Positions 25,836-36,223 of a stretch of 38,597 bases of DNA are shown here, in pieces. Under the pieces are notes generated by a model. It did not search any database, was not told where the DNA came from, and saw only the letters and a list, made by a program, of their open reading frames with translations. This DNA is from Porticoccaceae bacterium UBA1989. Lineage in GTDB: Bacteria > Pseudomonadota > Gammaproteobacteria > Pseudomonadales > Porticoccaceae. Made by a program: the position numbers and the translations under genes. Where the stretch lies: positions 1-38,597 of the forward strand of contig DDDD01000102.1 in NCBI GenBank assembly GCA_002335945.1, in the 5' to 3' direction. The number at the start of each line of letters is the position of its first letter. Position 1 is the stretch's first letter.

Positions 25836-27314
25836 GCCATTACCGACGGCCTTTACATTCTTTATGATAACTGGCGAATCTCTCTCAACTATAAACATTA
25901 AGAAACTTGTCAGATCCACAGTACTAGACGGTGCGTCAAATTCTACCATGTAGGTAGTTTCAGTCGACCCGCTTACTACAACGGTGTCAGTAGAAAATGC
26001 AAAACCGGGGCTTCCGCCTGGCACGTCCTCAAAGGTAAATTTAACCGTTGTATCCAAACCACCTTCAGGAATCGCAGCCGTAAAGCTCACCTTTCCACCT
26101 AGAGGAAAGGTCATTGGATAAAGATCGCTGTTAGTGTTTGCAAAGCCAGCCCAGACTTGAGCGCCAGTTGGAAAACTATAAGTATCTTCGGCTCCACTTG
26201 CATCGCCAAATGGGCCCCAAGAAGCAAACTCGCTTGGAGGCTCAGGAGCCGCTACAGGGCCACCAGACACAACACCACCGTGAGTAATATCATCCCAGTG
26301 CCAGCTTTGGTCTGCGGCAGGAGCATTCTTGGCATAATCATAAATCAGGAAAAAAGCACCATAAGATACTGCGGGATCAATTGAACCGGCTGCAGGATCA
26401 CTGAAATCAAAGTAAAGCGTTTCCCATTCGCCTTCAACCGACGTGTAGGTTTTAGCTTCAACAAAAACCGAGTTATCGTCAGACTGCTCAAGCTTCAAAC
26501 GAACTTCTTTTCCAATGGCTGAAGGGCGCACACGGATAGAAACAATCGGATCTAAAGAAGACAAATTGACAGTCAAGTCCGGCGCAATAGCATTACCCAT
26601 CACCAGGTAAGCGCCACCGTAAAATGCCGAACCTGCATAGACAGTTGAAAATGCAACAGTATTCTCAGCATTGTCTGGGTCAGCAACTAGAGTAGATGTG
26701 CCAGGATCACCATCACCAGTGGCCGTACCAATATCTTTCCAAGCAATAGTTGGCGAATCTTCAAAATCAATCGTCTTTACCACTACTGGAACTACAACAC
26801 AGCTGCCATCGGCACAGTATTCAACAGCAGCCCAGGACCCTACTGAACCGTCATCATTTGAGGCCATAGTCGACGTGCTTACAGCGGTACCGGCTTCGCC
26901 ACTGACGTCTTCATATGAGATACTAAATGTCACCATACCGTCTGTATCAGCTTCTTCCATCAGGCGTGTTCCTGACCATGCCTTGTTTTGGCCATTCATT
27001 TCAGCCTCTGCACCATTGATGGTCATAGTGGGCGTCATTAGGGACTCGCTCGCGGTAAATGAAACCTGAATGGTCTCTCCTAGCTTAGCGAACTGGAGTC
27101 CAGACTCAACTGTAGTCAAAGTTACTGCAGTCAAAGTCGGCGCAACACCATCAGCGCTAGGCTCAGCAAGGTTATTTTCACTAACAGCACTTCCACCGCC
27201 ACCACAGGCAGCAAGTACTAAAGAACATGAGAGCGCGAAGATCGCACCGAAATGATTGGTTTGTCCCAGACCACCAATCTTACTGAGACTGCTTAAAAGC
27301 GATCGATATTGCAT
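24660..27314 (-). CDS. Repeat-containing glycan-binding-like lipoprotein (884 aa)
   Basis: Lipobox L-A-A-C with Cys37, then a G-G-G-G-S linker. An Ig-like domain follows at about 57-150, of the same type as in the 1277-aa lipoprotein (shared T-M-T-I-N-G / T-V-T-I-G-G, W-S-G-T / W-T-A-S and Y-E-D / Y-A-D signatures). A beta-sandwich module spans about 178-345 (I-D-F-E-D at its start, W-H-W-D-D-I near its end). Then come four tandem modules of about 130 residues (about 362-493, 494-623, 624-753, 754-884). Each has F-G, a W-G-G-F-A-N-T-N or close variant, F-T-F-E and S-x-L-M-Y/F. No catalytic residues are evident. I infer a surface glycan-binding protein; the repeats would give multivalent binding. 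GGGGG lies 4 bases before the ATG, as in the other lipoprotein gene. It converges on the halogenase cassette. Confidence 0.82.
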   Translation of the reverse strand: MQYRSLLSSLSKIGGLGQTNHFGAIFALSCSLVLAACGGGGSAVSENNLAEPSADGVAPTLTAVTLTTVESGLQFAKLGETIQVSFTASESLMTPTMTINGAEAEMNGQNKAWSGTRLMEEADTDGMVTFSISYEDVSGEAGTAVSTSTMASNDDGSVGSWAAVEYCADGSCVVVPVVVKTIDFEDSPTIAWKDIGTATGDGDPGTSTLVADPDNAENTVAFSTVYAGSAFYGGAYLVMGNAIAPDLTVNLSSLDPIVSIRVRPSAIGKEVRLKLEQSDDNSVFVEAKTYTSVEGEWETLYFDFSDPAAGSIDPAVSYGAFFLIYDYAKNAPAADQSWHWDDITHGGVVSGGPVAAPEPPSEFASWGPFGDASGAEDTYSFPTGAQVWAGFANTNSDLYPMTFPLGGKVSFTAAIPEGGLDTTVKFTFEDVPGGSPGFAFSTDTVVVSGSTETTYMVEFDAPSSTVDLTSFLMFIVERDSPVIIKNVKAVGNGAGLAAFGAMGNTTVVDDLYTWPTGAEEWGGFANTNTSLYPFSFASGGTITFTAAATSDGETSVRFTFENDAYPDTVPNFTTTPVTVSGTEEKVYSVDFSAQAADQTFKSFLMYLADRDVGVVIKDVAVTPNTLANFGAMGNTTVLDGVYTWQTGSEEWGGFANTNSAVYPFSFANGGSISFKAAATADGETSVRFTFENDAYPDTVPNFTTIPVTVSGTDETVYTVDFPAQAADQTFKSLLMYLADRDIGVAIKDVKVTPNTLASFGAMGNTTVLEGVYTWQTGSEEWGGFANTNSALYPLSFANGGTVTFRAAATADGETDVKFTFENDVYPDTTPNFTTTPVTVSGTDEAAYSVDFPAQAAGQTYKSLLMYLADRDIGVAINTVKVTAN

Positions 27315-27543
27315 ACTTCCCCCTGGATGACTTCTTTTTATAATTCTTGGAACCTGACTTGGCTACTACAGAATTTCGAAGGTTAATTCTCTGCGCCCTG
27401 CCCTTCAAGCTCCAGCCTTAAACGGCGAAGGGGGATTTTTATGCGATGAAGTGGCGAATGTTTCGCGAGATCTAAGCTGTTAGCGACCTGTGATAGAATC
27501 CGAGGGAAGAATTGGGGAAACTGAGAAGGGTTTGCGGCAAATA

Positions 27544-27864
27544 TCAATCTGATTGGTTAGCGCCGAGACACTGGGGAGAGTCTGGCGCCCGCCCTTGACT
27601 CTCGGCCCATTCATCGGCACTGAAAGTGTGTAAGGCCAGCGCATGTATAGGTCCAGCCAGCTCATCGGCGAGCACGGCATAAATAGCCTGATGCCTCTGC
27701 ACCTGACGCTTGCCCGCAAACTGATCTGTGACAATAACTACTTTAAAGTGGCTTTCAGAGCCCGCCGGTACCGAGTGCATATAACTTTCGTTAGTGACCT
27801 GCAACAGCTGAGGATTAAACTCGCCGGCAAGCTTATCGGTAATCGTTGACTCTATCGGGCCCAT
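27544..27864 (-). CDS. bolA: BolA family protein
   Basis: 106 residues, the usual BolA length, with R-H-Q-A-I-Y and the diagnostic I-H-A-L-A-L-H-T-F at about 71-79, both as in E. coli BolA rather than IbaG. BolA proteins partner monothiol glutaredoxins in iron-sulfur handling and act in envelope and stress regulation. Its ATG shares a base with the oadB stop codon (TAATG), so translation is probably coupled to oadB. It is the last gene of the oadGAB operon. Confidence 0.9.
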   Translation of the reverse strand: MGPIESTITDKLAGEFNPQLLQVTNESYMHSVPAGSESHFKVVIVTDQFAGKRQVQRHQAIYAVLADELAGPIHALALHTFSADEWAESQGRAPDSPQCLGANQSD

Positions 27865-29036
27865 TACATTCCGCCCACAAGATTAATCATCACACCCGCA
27901 GCAACCGCAGAGCCAATAACGCCGGCTACATTGGGACCCATAGCATGCATTAGCAGGAAGTTTTGCGGATCGGACTCAAGACCCACCTTGTTGGCAACAC
28001 GGGCCGCCATGGGCACAGCCGAAACACCGGCGGCACCTATTAGCGGGTTGACCCTGTGCTTGGCAAATACGTTCATTAGCTTGGCCATGAGAACACCAGA
28101 GGCAGTACCAATACAAAAGGCGACCGCACCCAGGGCTAAAATACCCATGGTTTCTGGATTGAGAAATTTCTCGGCGCTCATTTTTGAGCCCACGCCCAGA
28201 CCAAGGAAAATGGTTACTATGTTGATCAGCGCGTTTTGCGTGGTGTCGCTAAGGCGATTGACCACACCACATTCGCGCATCAGATTACCAAAGCAGAACA
28301 TGCCCAGCAGAGGCGCGGCATCGGGAAGTAGCATAGCTACTAGCACTAACAGCGTCAGGGGAAAAACAATGCGCTCGGCTTTGGTGACATAGCGCAGCTG
28401 TACCATTTTAATTTGACGCTCAGCCGGCGTGGTCAAGGCGCGCATAATAGGCGGCTGAATAATCGGCACTAAGGCCATATAAGAATAGGCGGCTACCGCA
28501 ATGGCACCGAGCAAATCTGGCGCTAGCTTGCTGGTGACAAAGATTGCCGTGGGGCCGTCAGCGCCGCCAATAATACCAATCGACGCGGCTTCTTGAATGG
28601 TAAAATCAAGAATACCAAAGTGGCTTAGGCCAACCGCGCCTACCACAGTGGTAAAGATACCCACCTGAGCCGCAGCGCCAAGCAATAATGTTTTAGGGTT
28701 AGCTAACAGCGGACCAAAGTCGGTCATTGCCCCTACACCCATAAAAATAACCAGCGGAAAGAGACCGGTTTCAATACCCGCATGGTAGATGTAATACAGC
28801 AGTCCACCCGGGCTTTCCATATGACCCATCGCATCATAGATGGGGGCCGCATCAAAACCGGCACCAGGAATATTTGCCAAAATGGTACCAAAGCCAATAG
28901 GCACCAAAAGTAGGGGTTCAAAGCCTTTGCTGATCGCTAGAAATAGCAGAATGAGGCCCACAATCATCATAACAAGCTGGCCCAACTGCAGCTGCGCCAA
29001 GCCAGAGCTGCCCCATAATGTCAGTAAATTATCCAT
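27864..29036 (-). CDS. oadB: Sodium-translocating oxaloacetate decarboxylase, beta subunit
   Basis: 390 residues of multi-spanning membrane protein, carrying the conserved [11 protein letters not shown] loop with Asp160, the equivalent of the Na+-coordinating Asp203 of the Klebsiella subunit. The C-terminal [10 protein letters not shown] segment is also typical. This subunit decarboxylates carboxybiotin and uses the energy to export Na+. AAGGAGG precedes the ATG. It is 13 bases after oadA. The same family serves methylmalonyl-CoA and glutaconyl-CoA decarboxylases; the oadA neighbour, a carboxyltransferase of pyruvate/oxaloacetate type, settles the assignment. Confidence 0.95.
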   Translation of the reverse strand: MDNLLTLWGSSGLAQLQLGQLVMMIVGLILLFLAISKGFEPLLLVPIGFGTILANIPGAGFDAAPIYDAMGHMESPGGLLYYIYHAGIETGLFPLVIFMGVGAMTDFGPLLANPKTLLLGAAAQVGIFTTVVGAVGLSHFGILDFTIQEAASIGIIGGADGPTAIFVTSKLAPDLLGAIAVAAYSYMALVPIIQPPIMRALTTPAERQIKMVQLRYVTKAERIVFPLTLLVLVAMLLPDAAPLLGMFCFGNLMRECGVVNRLSDTTQNALINIVTIFLGLGVGSKMSAEKFLNPETMGILALGAVAFCIGTASGVLMAKLMNVFAKHRVNPLIGAAGVSAVPMAARVANKVGLESDPQNFLLMHAMGPNVAGVIGSAVAAGVMINLVGGM

Positions 29037-29049
29037 TTTTAGCGCCTCC

Positions 29050-30840
29050 TTAAGCCAGGGTTACCAGAACATCGCCGACCGTGCAGTTGTCGCCTGCCTG
29101 AATGCGCACCTCAACAATGTTGCCTGTGGCTGGGGCACTGATAGAGGTTTCCATCTTCATGGCTTCGAGAATAATAATGGTCTCGCCCTCAGTGACCGCC
29201 TGACCCGGCTGCACCAACACTTTAACCACAGTTCCGGCCAGTGGTGCATTGACTGGATTACCGCCTGTCGCAGGTGTGGCAGCAGCACTGGCACTCGCTG
29301 GGGCAACTGCACCGCCAACTGGTGCGATACCGCTAATGTCGCCACCATTGGCTACGCTCACGGTGTAAGACTTACCTTCCACCTCAACGGTATAGATCTC
29401 TTCACCCGCATCATTGGTCTGTACCGCTGGCTTGCCAGTAGGCACAGGCTCAAAGGCCGACGGGTTGTTTTTATTCTGTAAAAACTTCAGGCCCACTTGC
29501 GGGAATAATGCGTAGGTCAGTACATCATCAATCTGTCCTTCTCCGGCACTCAACGCAAAGCCATGCTCTGCCGACAAGCCCTCAAGTTCCATGGTCAGTG
29601 CTTCAAGCTCAGGTTCGATATTGTCTGCTGGACGACAGGTAATCGCGATTTCGCCTTCATCTAATACACGAGATTGCAGTTCGGCATTCATCGGTGCAGG
29701 GGTCGCGCCATATTCACCGCGCAAGACACCGGCGGTTTCTTTGGAGATAGACTTATAACGCTCACCGGTCATAACATTGAGTACTGCCTGAGTACCGACA
29801 ATTTGTGAGGTAGGCGTTACTAGGGGTATATAGCCCAGGTCTTTCCGTACTCTTGGGATCTCAGCCAATACCTCGTCGAGCTTATCTTCTGCACCCTGCT
29901 GGCGGAGCTGGCCTTCCATATTGGTGAGCATGCCGCCTGGCACCTGTGCTACTAGAATGCGCGAATCAACGCCGCGCATTGAGCCTTCAAACTCGGAATA
30001 CTTTTTGCGTACCTCTCTAAAGTAGGCGGCAATTTCTTCAAGCTTTTCGATATTCAGGCCGGTGTCATGCTCGGTGCCCTGAAAGATCGATACCACAGAC
30101 TCTGTGGCAGAGTGACCGTACGTCATGGACATCGACGAGATAGCGGTGTCGACATTATCAATGCCCGCTTCCACACATTTCATAATGGTGCTGGTAGACA
30201 GACCCGTGGTGGCATGGGCATGGAGCTGAATGGGAATATTCACGGCTTTTTTAAGGCGAGTTACAAGATCAAAGCCCACATAGGGAGTCAGCAATCCAGC
30301 CATATCTTTAATGCAGATAGAGTCGGCACCTGCATCTTCGATCTGCCGCGCCTGATCAACCCAAAGCTCTGTGGTGTGCACTGGGCTCACAGTATAGGAA
30401 ATGGTGCCCTGAGCATGCTTGCCAACCTGCTTAACCGCACGCAGTGCCGTCTCAAGGTTGCGCATATCATTCATGGCATCGAACACTCTAAACACATCAA
30501 TACCATTGATGGCGGCGCGCTCTACAAACTTTTCAACCACATCATCGGCGTAGTGACGGTATCCAAGAATATTCTGACCGCGAAAAAGCATCTGCTGTGG
30601 CGTATTGGGCATGGCCTTTTTAATTTCGCGAATACGATCCCAGGGGTCTTCACCGAGAAAACGAATACAGGAATCGAAGGTGGCACCACCCCATGATTCC
30701 ATTGACCAGTAGCCAATTTGATCGAGCTTTTCAGCGATTGGCAGCATATCGTCGATACGCATGCGGGTGGCAAAAAGTGATTGGTGAGCATCGCGAAGAA
30801 CAACTTCGGTTATGCCAAGCGCAGAGGGTTTAGAGGCCAT
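29050..30840 (-). CDS. oadA: Oxaloacetate decarboxylase alpha subunit (biotin carboxyltransferase)
   Basis: 596 residues. The N-terminal HMG-like carboxyltransferase domain has [24 protein letters not shown] and [11 protein letters not shown] conserved PYC_OADA domain (about 300-460) follows, then an Ala/Pro-rich linker near 505-530, and a biotinyl domain with E-A-M-K-M, biotinylated Lys562. It transfers the carboxyl group of oxaloacetate to biotin, giving pyruvate. Length equals the Klebsiella protein closely. Middle gene of oadG-oadA-oadB-bolA. Confidence 0.96.
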   Translation of the reverse strand: MASKPSALGITEVVLRDAHQSLFATRMRIDDMLPIAEKLDQIGYWSMESWGGATFDSCIRFLGEDPWDRIREIKKAMPNTPQQMLFRGQNILGYRHYADDVVEKFVERAAINGIDVFRVFDAMNDMRNLETALRAVKQVGKHAQGTISYTVSPVHTTELWVDQARQIEDAGADSICIKDMAGLLTPYVGFDLVTRLKKAVNIPIQLHAHATTGLSTSTIMKCVEAGIDNVDTAISSMSMTYGHSATESVVSIFQGTEHDTGLNIEKLEEIAAYFREVRKKYSEFEGSMRGVDSRILVAQVPGGMLTNMEGQLRQQGAEDKLDEVLAEIPRVRKDLGYIPLVTPTSQIVGTQAVLNVMTGERYKSISKETAGVLRGEYGATPAPMNAELQSRVLDEGEIAITCRPADNIEPELEALTMELEGLSAEHGFALSAGEGQIDDVLTYALFPQVGLKFLQNKNNPSAFEPVPTGKPAVQTNDAGEEIYTVEVEGKSYTVSVANGGDISGIAPVGGAVAPASASAAATPATGGNPVNAPLAGTVVKVLVQPGQAVTEGETIIILEAMKMETSISAPATGNIVEVRIQAGDNCTVGDVLVTLA

Positions 30841-30890
30841 GGTTATGTCCTAGTGAGTACATTCAAATTAAAAGACGAGTGTTTTGTTGA

Positions 30891-31130
30891 TTAAGATCGA
30901 TGCTGGTCAAGTGCAGCCTGTATCGCTTTAACAATGCGCGGCTCTAAAGAACCCTGTGAAGTTGCTAACGGCGCGGATGCAAACACGACCTCGGCTTCTT
31001 CTGGCACCAACCGGTTAACCACCAGTGACATCAGGCTGGTGATACCAACGAGCAATGTTAGAAAAGTAAACACGGTCCCCATGCCATACAGCAGTAGGTC
31101 CAGACCCTGAGTAATCAGTGTTGATTCCAT
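30891..31130 (-). CDS. oadG: Oxaloacetate decarboxylase gamma subunit
   Basis: 79 residues from the ATG at 31130, which has GGA at 6-base spacing; a start seven codons earlier is possible but lacks a site. One N-terminal membrane helix (G-M-G-T-V-F-T-F-L-T-L-L-V) and a soluble tail fit the small anchoring subunit. The usual His-rich C-terminal Zn site is not obvious; only a single His near the end is present. Position just ahead of oadA makes the call firm. Confidence 0.88.
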   Translation of the reverse strand: MESTLITQGLDLLLYGMGTVFTFLTLLVGITSLMSLVVNRLVPEEAEVVFASAPLATSQGSLEPRIVKAIQAALDQHRS

Positions 31131-31318
31131 TATTAGTCCAAAATAGCCCAAAATATTCGAAGTAGCGGCTGCAAAAAAGATCTTTACAAGGCCAATGGCG
31201 GCGCTAAGGGCAAAACTATAGCAATAAGCCGGATTTTTGCAAGTTAGGCTTTGCTTTCAGCAGCGGGAAACCTACAATCTCGTCTCAAAATAAAGCCATT
31301 TCAAGGAAAACCACCATA

Positions 31319-33040
31319 ATGCGCATTAAAGAGCTTCTAAATCAGCGATTTTCAGCCGCCATGCAGGCCGCAGGAATTCCCAGTGAATGCTCCCCGACTC
31401 TGGCATTAAGTGGTAAACCTCAATTCGGTGACTATCAGGCTAATGGTGCTATGGGTGCAGCCAAGCGCATGCAAACCAATCCCCGTGAGCTTGCTCAGAA
31501 GATTCTCGATAATCTCGACCTCGATGGTATAGCCGCGAAGCTCGAGATTGCCGGCCCTGGATTTATTAATATTCATCTTAGCTCAGAGTTTTTAGCTAGT
31601 AGCCTATCTGACAAAATCACTAATACTGCCGCTAACCAACAAACTGTAGTGGTCGATTATTCCTCGCCAAATCTTGCCAAAGAAATGCATGTTGGCCATT
31701 TGCGCACCACCATTATTGGCGACACCTTAGCGCGCGTACTTGAATATCAAGGCCATAAAGTTGTCCGTCAAAATCACATGGGCGACTGGGGTACACAGTT
31801 TGGAATGTTGATTGCTGAACTCGAAGAACATCTCGGCGAAGGCGAGCAAGCAGAGCTGGCGTTGAATGATTTAGAAGTGTTTTATCAGCAGTCGAAAAAA
31901 CATTTTGATGCGGACACAGAGTTTGCCGACCGCGCACGCGCCTATGTGGTGAAGCTGCAGTCTGGCGACCAGCATTGTCGTGACCTGTGGCAAAAATTTA
32001 TTACCGTCTCCGTCGCCCATAGCTTAGAGATATACCACCAGCTGAATGTAGGTCTGCGCGAGCAGCATGTCAAAGCAGAGAGCTCCTATAACGACGATCT
32101 CGAAAACGTGGTTAACGACCTAGTTACTCAGGGTTTAGCCGTCGAGTCTGACGGTGCCAAGGTTGTATTTCTTGACGAGTTGGCCGACAAAAATGGCGAT
32201 CCATCGCCAATGATTGTACAAAAATCTGGCGGTGGATTTCTCTACGCCACCAGCGACTTAGCTGCACTGCGTCACCGTGTTAACAATTTGCACGCTGATC
32301 GTATTCTGTACTTTATTGACGCACGCCAATCGCTGCATATGAAGCAGGTATTTGCCACCGGTCGCAAAGCAAACTTTGTGCCGCCAAGCGTCAGTCTCGA
32401 ACACCATCCATTTGGCACCATGATGGGCCCTGACGGCCGTCCCTTTAAAACCCGCACCGGCGGCACCGTTAAGCTGGCCGACTTCTTAGTAGAAGCCGTC
32501 GAACGCGCCGAGCGTTTAGTGCGCGAGAAAAACACCGAGCTCGACGACAGCGAGATAAAAGTTGTGGCGCGTAAAATTGGTATTGGCGCTATCAAATACG
32601 CCGACCTCAGCATCACCCGTACCAATGATTATATTTTTAACTGGGATGCGATGATGTCGTTTGAGGGCAACACAGCGCCCTATCTACAATACGCCTACAC
32701 CAGAATTCGCAGTATATTCCGCAAAGCCAACATAGACCCAGACACATTTTCAACAGCTGTAGAAATCACTCAAGTCCAAGAAAAAACCCTAGCATTCAAA
32801 TTACTGCAGTTTGAAGAAGTCATCGATCAGATTGCGGCAGACTGTTACCCACATACGTTATGTGCCTACCTCTATGAATTGGCCAGCGTCTACATGTCGT
32901 TTTATGAACACTGCCCAGTATTAAAAGACGATGTGCCCGCAAAGACACAACAGAGCCGCTTGCAGCTTTGCGCGCTGACCGCTGCAACATTGGCTCAGGG
33001 TTTGGACTTGTTAGGTATTGAAGTCATGGAGAAGATGTAA
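31319..33040 (+). CDS. argS: Arginyl-tRNA synthetase
   Basis: 573 residues, close to the 577 of E. coli. It has the N-terminal Add-1 domain ([10 protein letters not shown]), the class I HIGH signature as H-V-G-H in [14 protein letters not shown], the degenerate KMSK loop in G-R-P-F-K-T-R, and a C-terminal DALR anticodon-binding domain containing [16 protein letters not shown]. It charges tRNA-Arg. Divergent from oadG across 188 bases. Confidence 0.97.
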   Translation: MRIKELLNQRFSAAMQAAGIPSECSPTLALSGKPQFGDYQANGAMGAAKRMQTNPRELAQKILDNLDLDGIAAKLEIAGPGFINIHLSSEFLASSLSDKITNTAANQQTVVVDYSSPNLAKEMHVGHLRTTIIGDTLARVLEYQGHKVVRQNHMGDWGTQFGMLIAELEEHLGEGEQAELALNDLEVFYQQSKKHFDADTEFADRARAYVVKLQSGDQHCRDLWQKFITVSVAHSLEIYHQLNVGLREQHVKAESSYNDDLENVVNDLVTQGLAVESDGAKVVFLDELADKNGDPSPMIVQKSGGGFLYATSDLAALRHRVNNLHADRILYFIDARQSLHMKQVFATGRKANFVPPSVSLEHHPFGTMMGPDGRPFKTRTGGTVKLADFLVEAVERAERLVREKNTELDDSEIKVVARKIGIGAIKYADLSITRTNDYIFNWDAMMSFEGNTAPYLQYAYTRIRSIFRKANIDPDTFSTAVEITQVQEKTLAFKLLQFEEVIDQIAADCYPHTLCAYLYELASVYMSFYEHCPVLKDDVPAKTQQSRLQLCALTAATLAQGLDLLGIEVMEKM

Positions 33041-33070
33041 GACTGGTTCTTCACCTAATGGGCTAGATGA

Positions 33071-33577
33071 CTATTTGCCAATCTGATTTCTATATAACGC
33101 GGTTGTCACCGGATCAAAACAGCAGAATACAACGGATTCCAGTAAGGGATTTTTACGCAGGGCACTGTTTACTTCTTCTATCGCCACCTTAACGGCGCGA
33201 CGGGTAGGATACCCAGAAGCACCGCAACTGATAGCGGGGAATGCGATACTTTTAACCTGGTGTTTTTTGGCTTCGTTCATGGCCTTGTGATAGCAGGAAG
33301 CCAACAACTGCTCTTCCCGGTGTTCACCACCACGCCATGCCGGACCTACCGTATGAATAACCATATTTGCCGCCAACCTGAATCCTGGAGTTACTCTGAT
33401 TTCACCTACCGGGCAATGACCTATGGCCAGGCAGGCATGCTCAAATTCATCTCCAGCGACACGTCGAATAGCACCGCTGACACCATTGCCAATTGCCAAG
33501 CTATAGTTGGCAGCATTGACGATAACGTCGACCTTTAATTTGGTGATATCACCCTGATGGATTTTGACTCGGTGCAC
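33071..33577 (-). CDS. Macrodomain (ADP-ribose-binding/hydrolase) protein
   Basis: 168 residues forming a single macrodomain: G-D-I-T near residue 9, the hallmark V-I-V-N-A-A-N-Y-S-L, V-I-H-T-V-G-P near 72-78, and F-P-A-I-S-C-G-A-S-G-Y-P. Such proteins hydrolyse ADP-ribose adducts or O-acetyl-ADP-ribose (YmdB class). The usual G-G-G-V-D/A-x-A-I phosphate loop reads I-G-N-G-V-S-G-A-I here, so two loop positions differ. Gene converges on argS and has no operon partner. Stop is TAG. Confidence 0.9.
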   Translation of the reverse strand: MHRVKIHQGDITKLKVDVIVNAANYSLAIGNGVSGAIRRVAGDEFEHACLAIGHCPVGEIRVTPGFRLAANMVIHTVGPAWRGGEHREEQLLASCYHKAMNEAKKHQVKSIAFPAISCGASGYPTRRAVKVAIEEVNSALRKNPLLESVVFCCFDPVTTALYRNQIGK

Positions 33578-33640
33578 GCGTTTTCAACCTCGAAATGAAC
33601 GCTCCAAGTATAGGAAAAGATGCACTTTAAAAAGTTGATG

Positions 33641-33670
33641 GCTGTCACAACAAAATTGTGAAGTGACAGC
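33641..33670 (-). terminator. Weak hairpin terminator of putP
   Basis: A perfect 8-bp inverted repeat (GCTGTCAC / GTGACAGC) with a 14-base loop lies 17 bases past the putP stop. On the minus strand a short T run follows after several bases. Confidence 0.5.
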
Positions 33671-33686
33671 ATCCTGTGAACAATAA

Positions 33687-35183
33687 TTACAGCTGGCTAC
33701 GCATCTTGTCGAATTGCCCAAGCACAGTAGCGCTCTGAGTTTGGCCGCCAATGCGAGTCACTATGACAATCGCCAGTACTGAGAGGAAAAAGCCCGGCAC
33801 CAATGAGAACAGATCGAAGATACCGCCACCATAGCCTGAGCCTCCAAGAGCCTCCCATATAATGACCGTTGCACCACCGACTAATATACCCGCCAGTGCC
33901 CCAGCAGCAGACATAGATCGCCAGTACAGGCTCAGCAAAATAGCAGGACCTAGAGACGCACCCAAGCCAGCCCAGGCATAGGACACTACCTCTAGCACCT
34001 TGCTGTCAGGTTTCATCGCCAGAACGGTCGCCATTAAGGCCAGCACAATCACCGCAACACGCCCTATTTGCAGGCGCTTTTCCGAACTTAAGGGTTCCTT
34101 CACCATCATTGGGTACAGATCTTCAGCCAGCGTGGCAGAACACACCAACAGCTGAGAATCAACAGTACTCATAATGGCGGCAAGAATCGCGGCCAACAGA
34201 ACGCCAGCAATCAAGGGGTGGAAGATCAGGCTGGTTAGCTCGATAAAAACCCGCTCAGGATCCGCCAGAGGAACAGTCAGATAAACCGTACCGCAGAGCC
34301 CGACCAAAATCGCCATCAAATAACCCATAAATGCCCAGCTCACACCGATCACCGTGGCCTGACCTACGTCGTCTGCAGAGCGAATCGCCTTGAACCGAGC
34401 CAACACATGGGGCAGACCAAAATAGCCCAGACCCCAGCCCAGCAGACTGATAATTTCCAGCAGGCTGAGTGACACGCCCTTAGCATTGGTAAAAACATTT
34501 AAAAGTTCAGGGTTAACCTCGGCCACTTTATCGGTAAAGCCACCTAGGCCACCGGAATTGGATATCACCAATACAGGCACGGCAATCAGAGCCGTCAGCA
34601 TTAGCAGCCCCTGAAATACGTCCGTCCAAGACACCGCTAAAAAACCGCCAAACAATGTGTAAACAAGAATAAGCACCACACCAGCAATCACCGCGACGGT
34701 GTAATCAAGTCCAAATACTGCATTAAAGAGTTTGCCGCCAGCGATCAGACCAGAGCCCACGTAAAATAGGAAAAAAAGCAGTATCGCCAAGCCAGCAATA
34801 ATCTTTAACCAGGGCTTGGGGTCGCCAAAACGGCGCTGTAAATAGGAAGGTACGGTTACCGCGTCGTCGAGCAACACGGAGTACAGTCGCAAGCGCTTGG
34901 CCATTAGCATCCAGTTCGCTGCGACGCCTATAGTCAAACCCAGCGTAATCCAGAATGCTTCCAGACCCGCCATATAGGCATAGCCAGGCAGACCCAACAG
35001 TACCCAGCCACTCATGTCTGAAGCGCCGGCACTGATTGCCGACACTGCAGGGGAAAGATTTCTACCCCCGAGAAAATAGTCCGAGGCATTTTTGGTGCGT
35101 ATGTAGGCGTAGAAGCCAATCCCCAGAACAATAGCCACGTAGATAACAAAAGCAATGAGGGTAGGTAGCGATAAATCTGACAT
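33687..35183 (-). CDS. putP: Sodium/proline symporter (SSS family)
   Basis: 498 residues with about 13 hydrophobic segments, close to the E. coli PutP length. Signatures are D-Y-F-L-G-G-R-N-L-S-P near residue 36, S-A-G-A-S-D-M-S-G-W near 52-61 with the Asp that binds Na+ in PutP, and I-M-S-T-V-D-S-Q-L-L-V in TM9. It imports proline with Na+, and would draw on the sodium gradient that oadGAB helps build. It starts 18 bases after ttcA, so the pair is likely one transcript. Confidence 0.93.
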   Translation of the reverse strand: MSDLSLPTLIAFVIYVAIVLGIGFYAYIRTKNASDYFLGGRNLSPAVSAISAGASDMSGWVLLGLPGYAYMAGLEAFWITLGLTIGVAANWMLMAKRLRLYSVLLDDAVTVPSYLQRRFGDPKPWLKIIAGLAILLFFLFYVGSGLIAGGKLFNAVFGLDYTVAVIAGVVLILVYTLFGGFLAVSWTDVFQGLLMLTALIAVPVLVISNSGGLGGFTDKVAEVNPELLNVFTNAKGVSLSLLEIISLLGWGLGYFGLPHVLARFKAIRSADDVGQATVIGVSWAFMGYLMAILVGLCGTVYLTVPLADPERVFIELTSLIFHPLIAGVLLAAILAAIMSTVDSQLLVCSATLAEDLYPMMVKEPLSSEKRLQIGRVAVIVLALMATVLAMKPDSKVLEVVSYAWAGLGASLGPAILLSLYWRSMSAAGALAGILVGGATVIIWEALGGSGYGGGIFDLFSLVPGFFLSVLAIVIVTRIGGQTQSATVLGQFDKMRSQL

Positions 35184-35201
35184 GGATCGGCCTTTTTTTT
35201 A

Positions 35202-36131
35202 TTATGAAATATTGATTGCTCGAATGTGAGATTCGATGTCTAGATCAGTAAATTTTGAAACAGGCTCTCCAGCGGCTTCTGGCGCATCATCTGATGCGAC
35301 GTTTGACAAACCATCCAGCACATCTGCTGAGGCGCCCTCTCGATCAAGTTTTAAACCTGTAAAATTGAACAGATCAGTGTCCGCTAATTGTGAAGGTGCG
35401 ACATTCTTAATCGCGCCAAAAATAGTATCAATGCGACCGGGGAACTGCCGCTCCCAGCCAATGAGCATTTCTTTCACTGCATTGCGCTGCAGTCCCTCTT
35501 GAGAGCCGCAGAGGTTACAGGGAATAATAGGAAACTGTTTAAGGTCGGCAAGGGCAATAAGATCAGTCTCACGGCAATAGGCCAGAGGACGAATCAACAT
35601 GTTTTTCTTGTCGTCGGAAAGTAGTTTGGGCGGCATAGCTTTAAGCTTGCCCTGATAAAACATATTTAAAAATAAGGTTTCAACAATATCGTCACGATGA
35701 TGACCAAGAGCAACCTTGGTGCAACCGATCTCCTCTGCAAAACCATAGAGAGTACCGCGACGCAGTCTCGAGCAAAGACTGCAGTAGGTCTTGCCGTCTG
35801 GAATCTTGCTGGTGACAATGCTGTAGGTGTCTTTCTCGAGAATATGGTACTCAATATCCAAGGTATCCAAATACGCAGGTAACACAGTCTCGGGAAAACC
35901 CGGCTGCTTCTGATCGAGATTAACCGCGATTAACTCAAAGTTAACTGGCGCATTTTTTTGGAGGTTCATCAGAATATCGAGCATGGCGTAGGAATCTTTA
36001 CCGCCAGACAGGCACACCATAATACGGTCGCCCTCCTCGATCATATTGTAGTCAGCCACCGCCTTGCCCACATTACGTCGCAGACGCTTCTGTAGTTTAT
36101 TGGCTTCCAGCTGATTTTTACGCAGAGGCAT
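35202..36131 (-). CDS. ttcA: tRNA 2-thiocytidine(32) synthetase
   Basis: 309 residues, near the 311 of E. coli TtcA. The PP-loop S-G-G-K-D-S (about 42-47) binds ATP, and two C-x-x-C pairs (C-S-L-C and C-N-L-C) bind the iron-sulfur cluster. [12 protein letters not shown] is also conserved. It thiolates cytidine 32 of some tRNAs. The C-terminal acidic tail after about residue 265 looks lineage-specific. Confidence 0.96.
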   Translation of the reverse strand: MPLRKNQLEANKLQKRLRRNVGKAVADYNMIEEGDRIMVCLSGGKDSYAMLDILMNLQKNAPVNFELIAVNLDQKQPGFPETVLPAYLDTLDIEYHILEKDTYSIVTSKIPDGKTYCSLCSRLRRGTLYGFAEEIGCTKVALGHHRDDIVETLFLNMFYQGKLKAMPPKLLSDDKKNMLIRPLAYCRETDLIALADLKQFPIIPCNLCGSQEGLQRNAVKEMLIGWERQFPGRIDTIFGAIKNVAPSQLADTDLFNFTGLKLDREGASADVLDGLSNVASDDAPEAAGEPVSKFTDLDIESHIRAINIS

Positions 36132-36223
36132 CGACAGACCCAGTTGATTAAAAGCTGGCTATTGTAGTGGCACAGCGCCGATTTAACCATGAGGGTCTGG
36201 GAGTTTGTCTAAATAGTTCGCTA

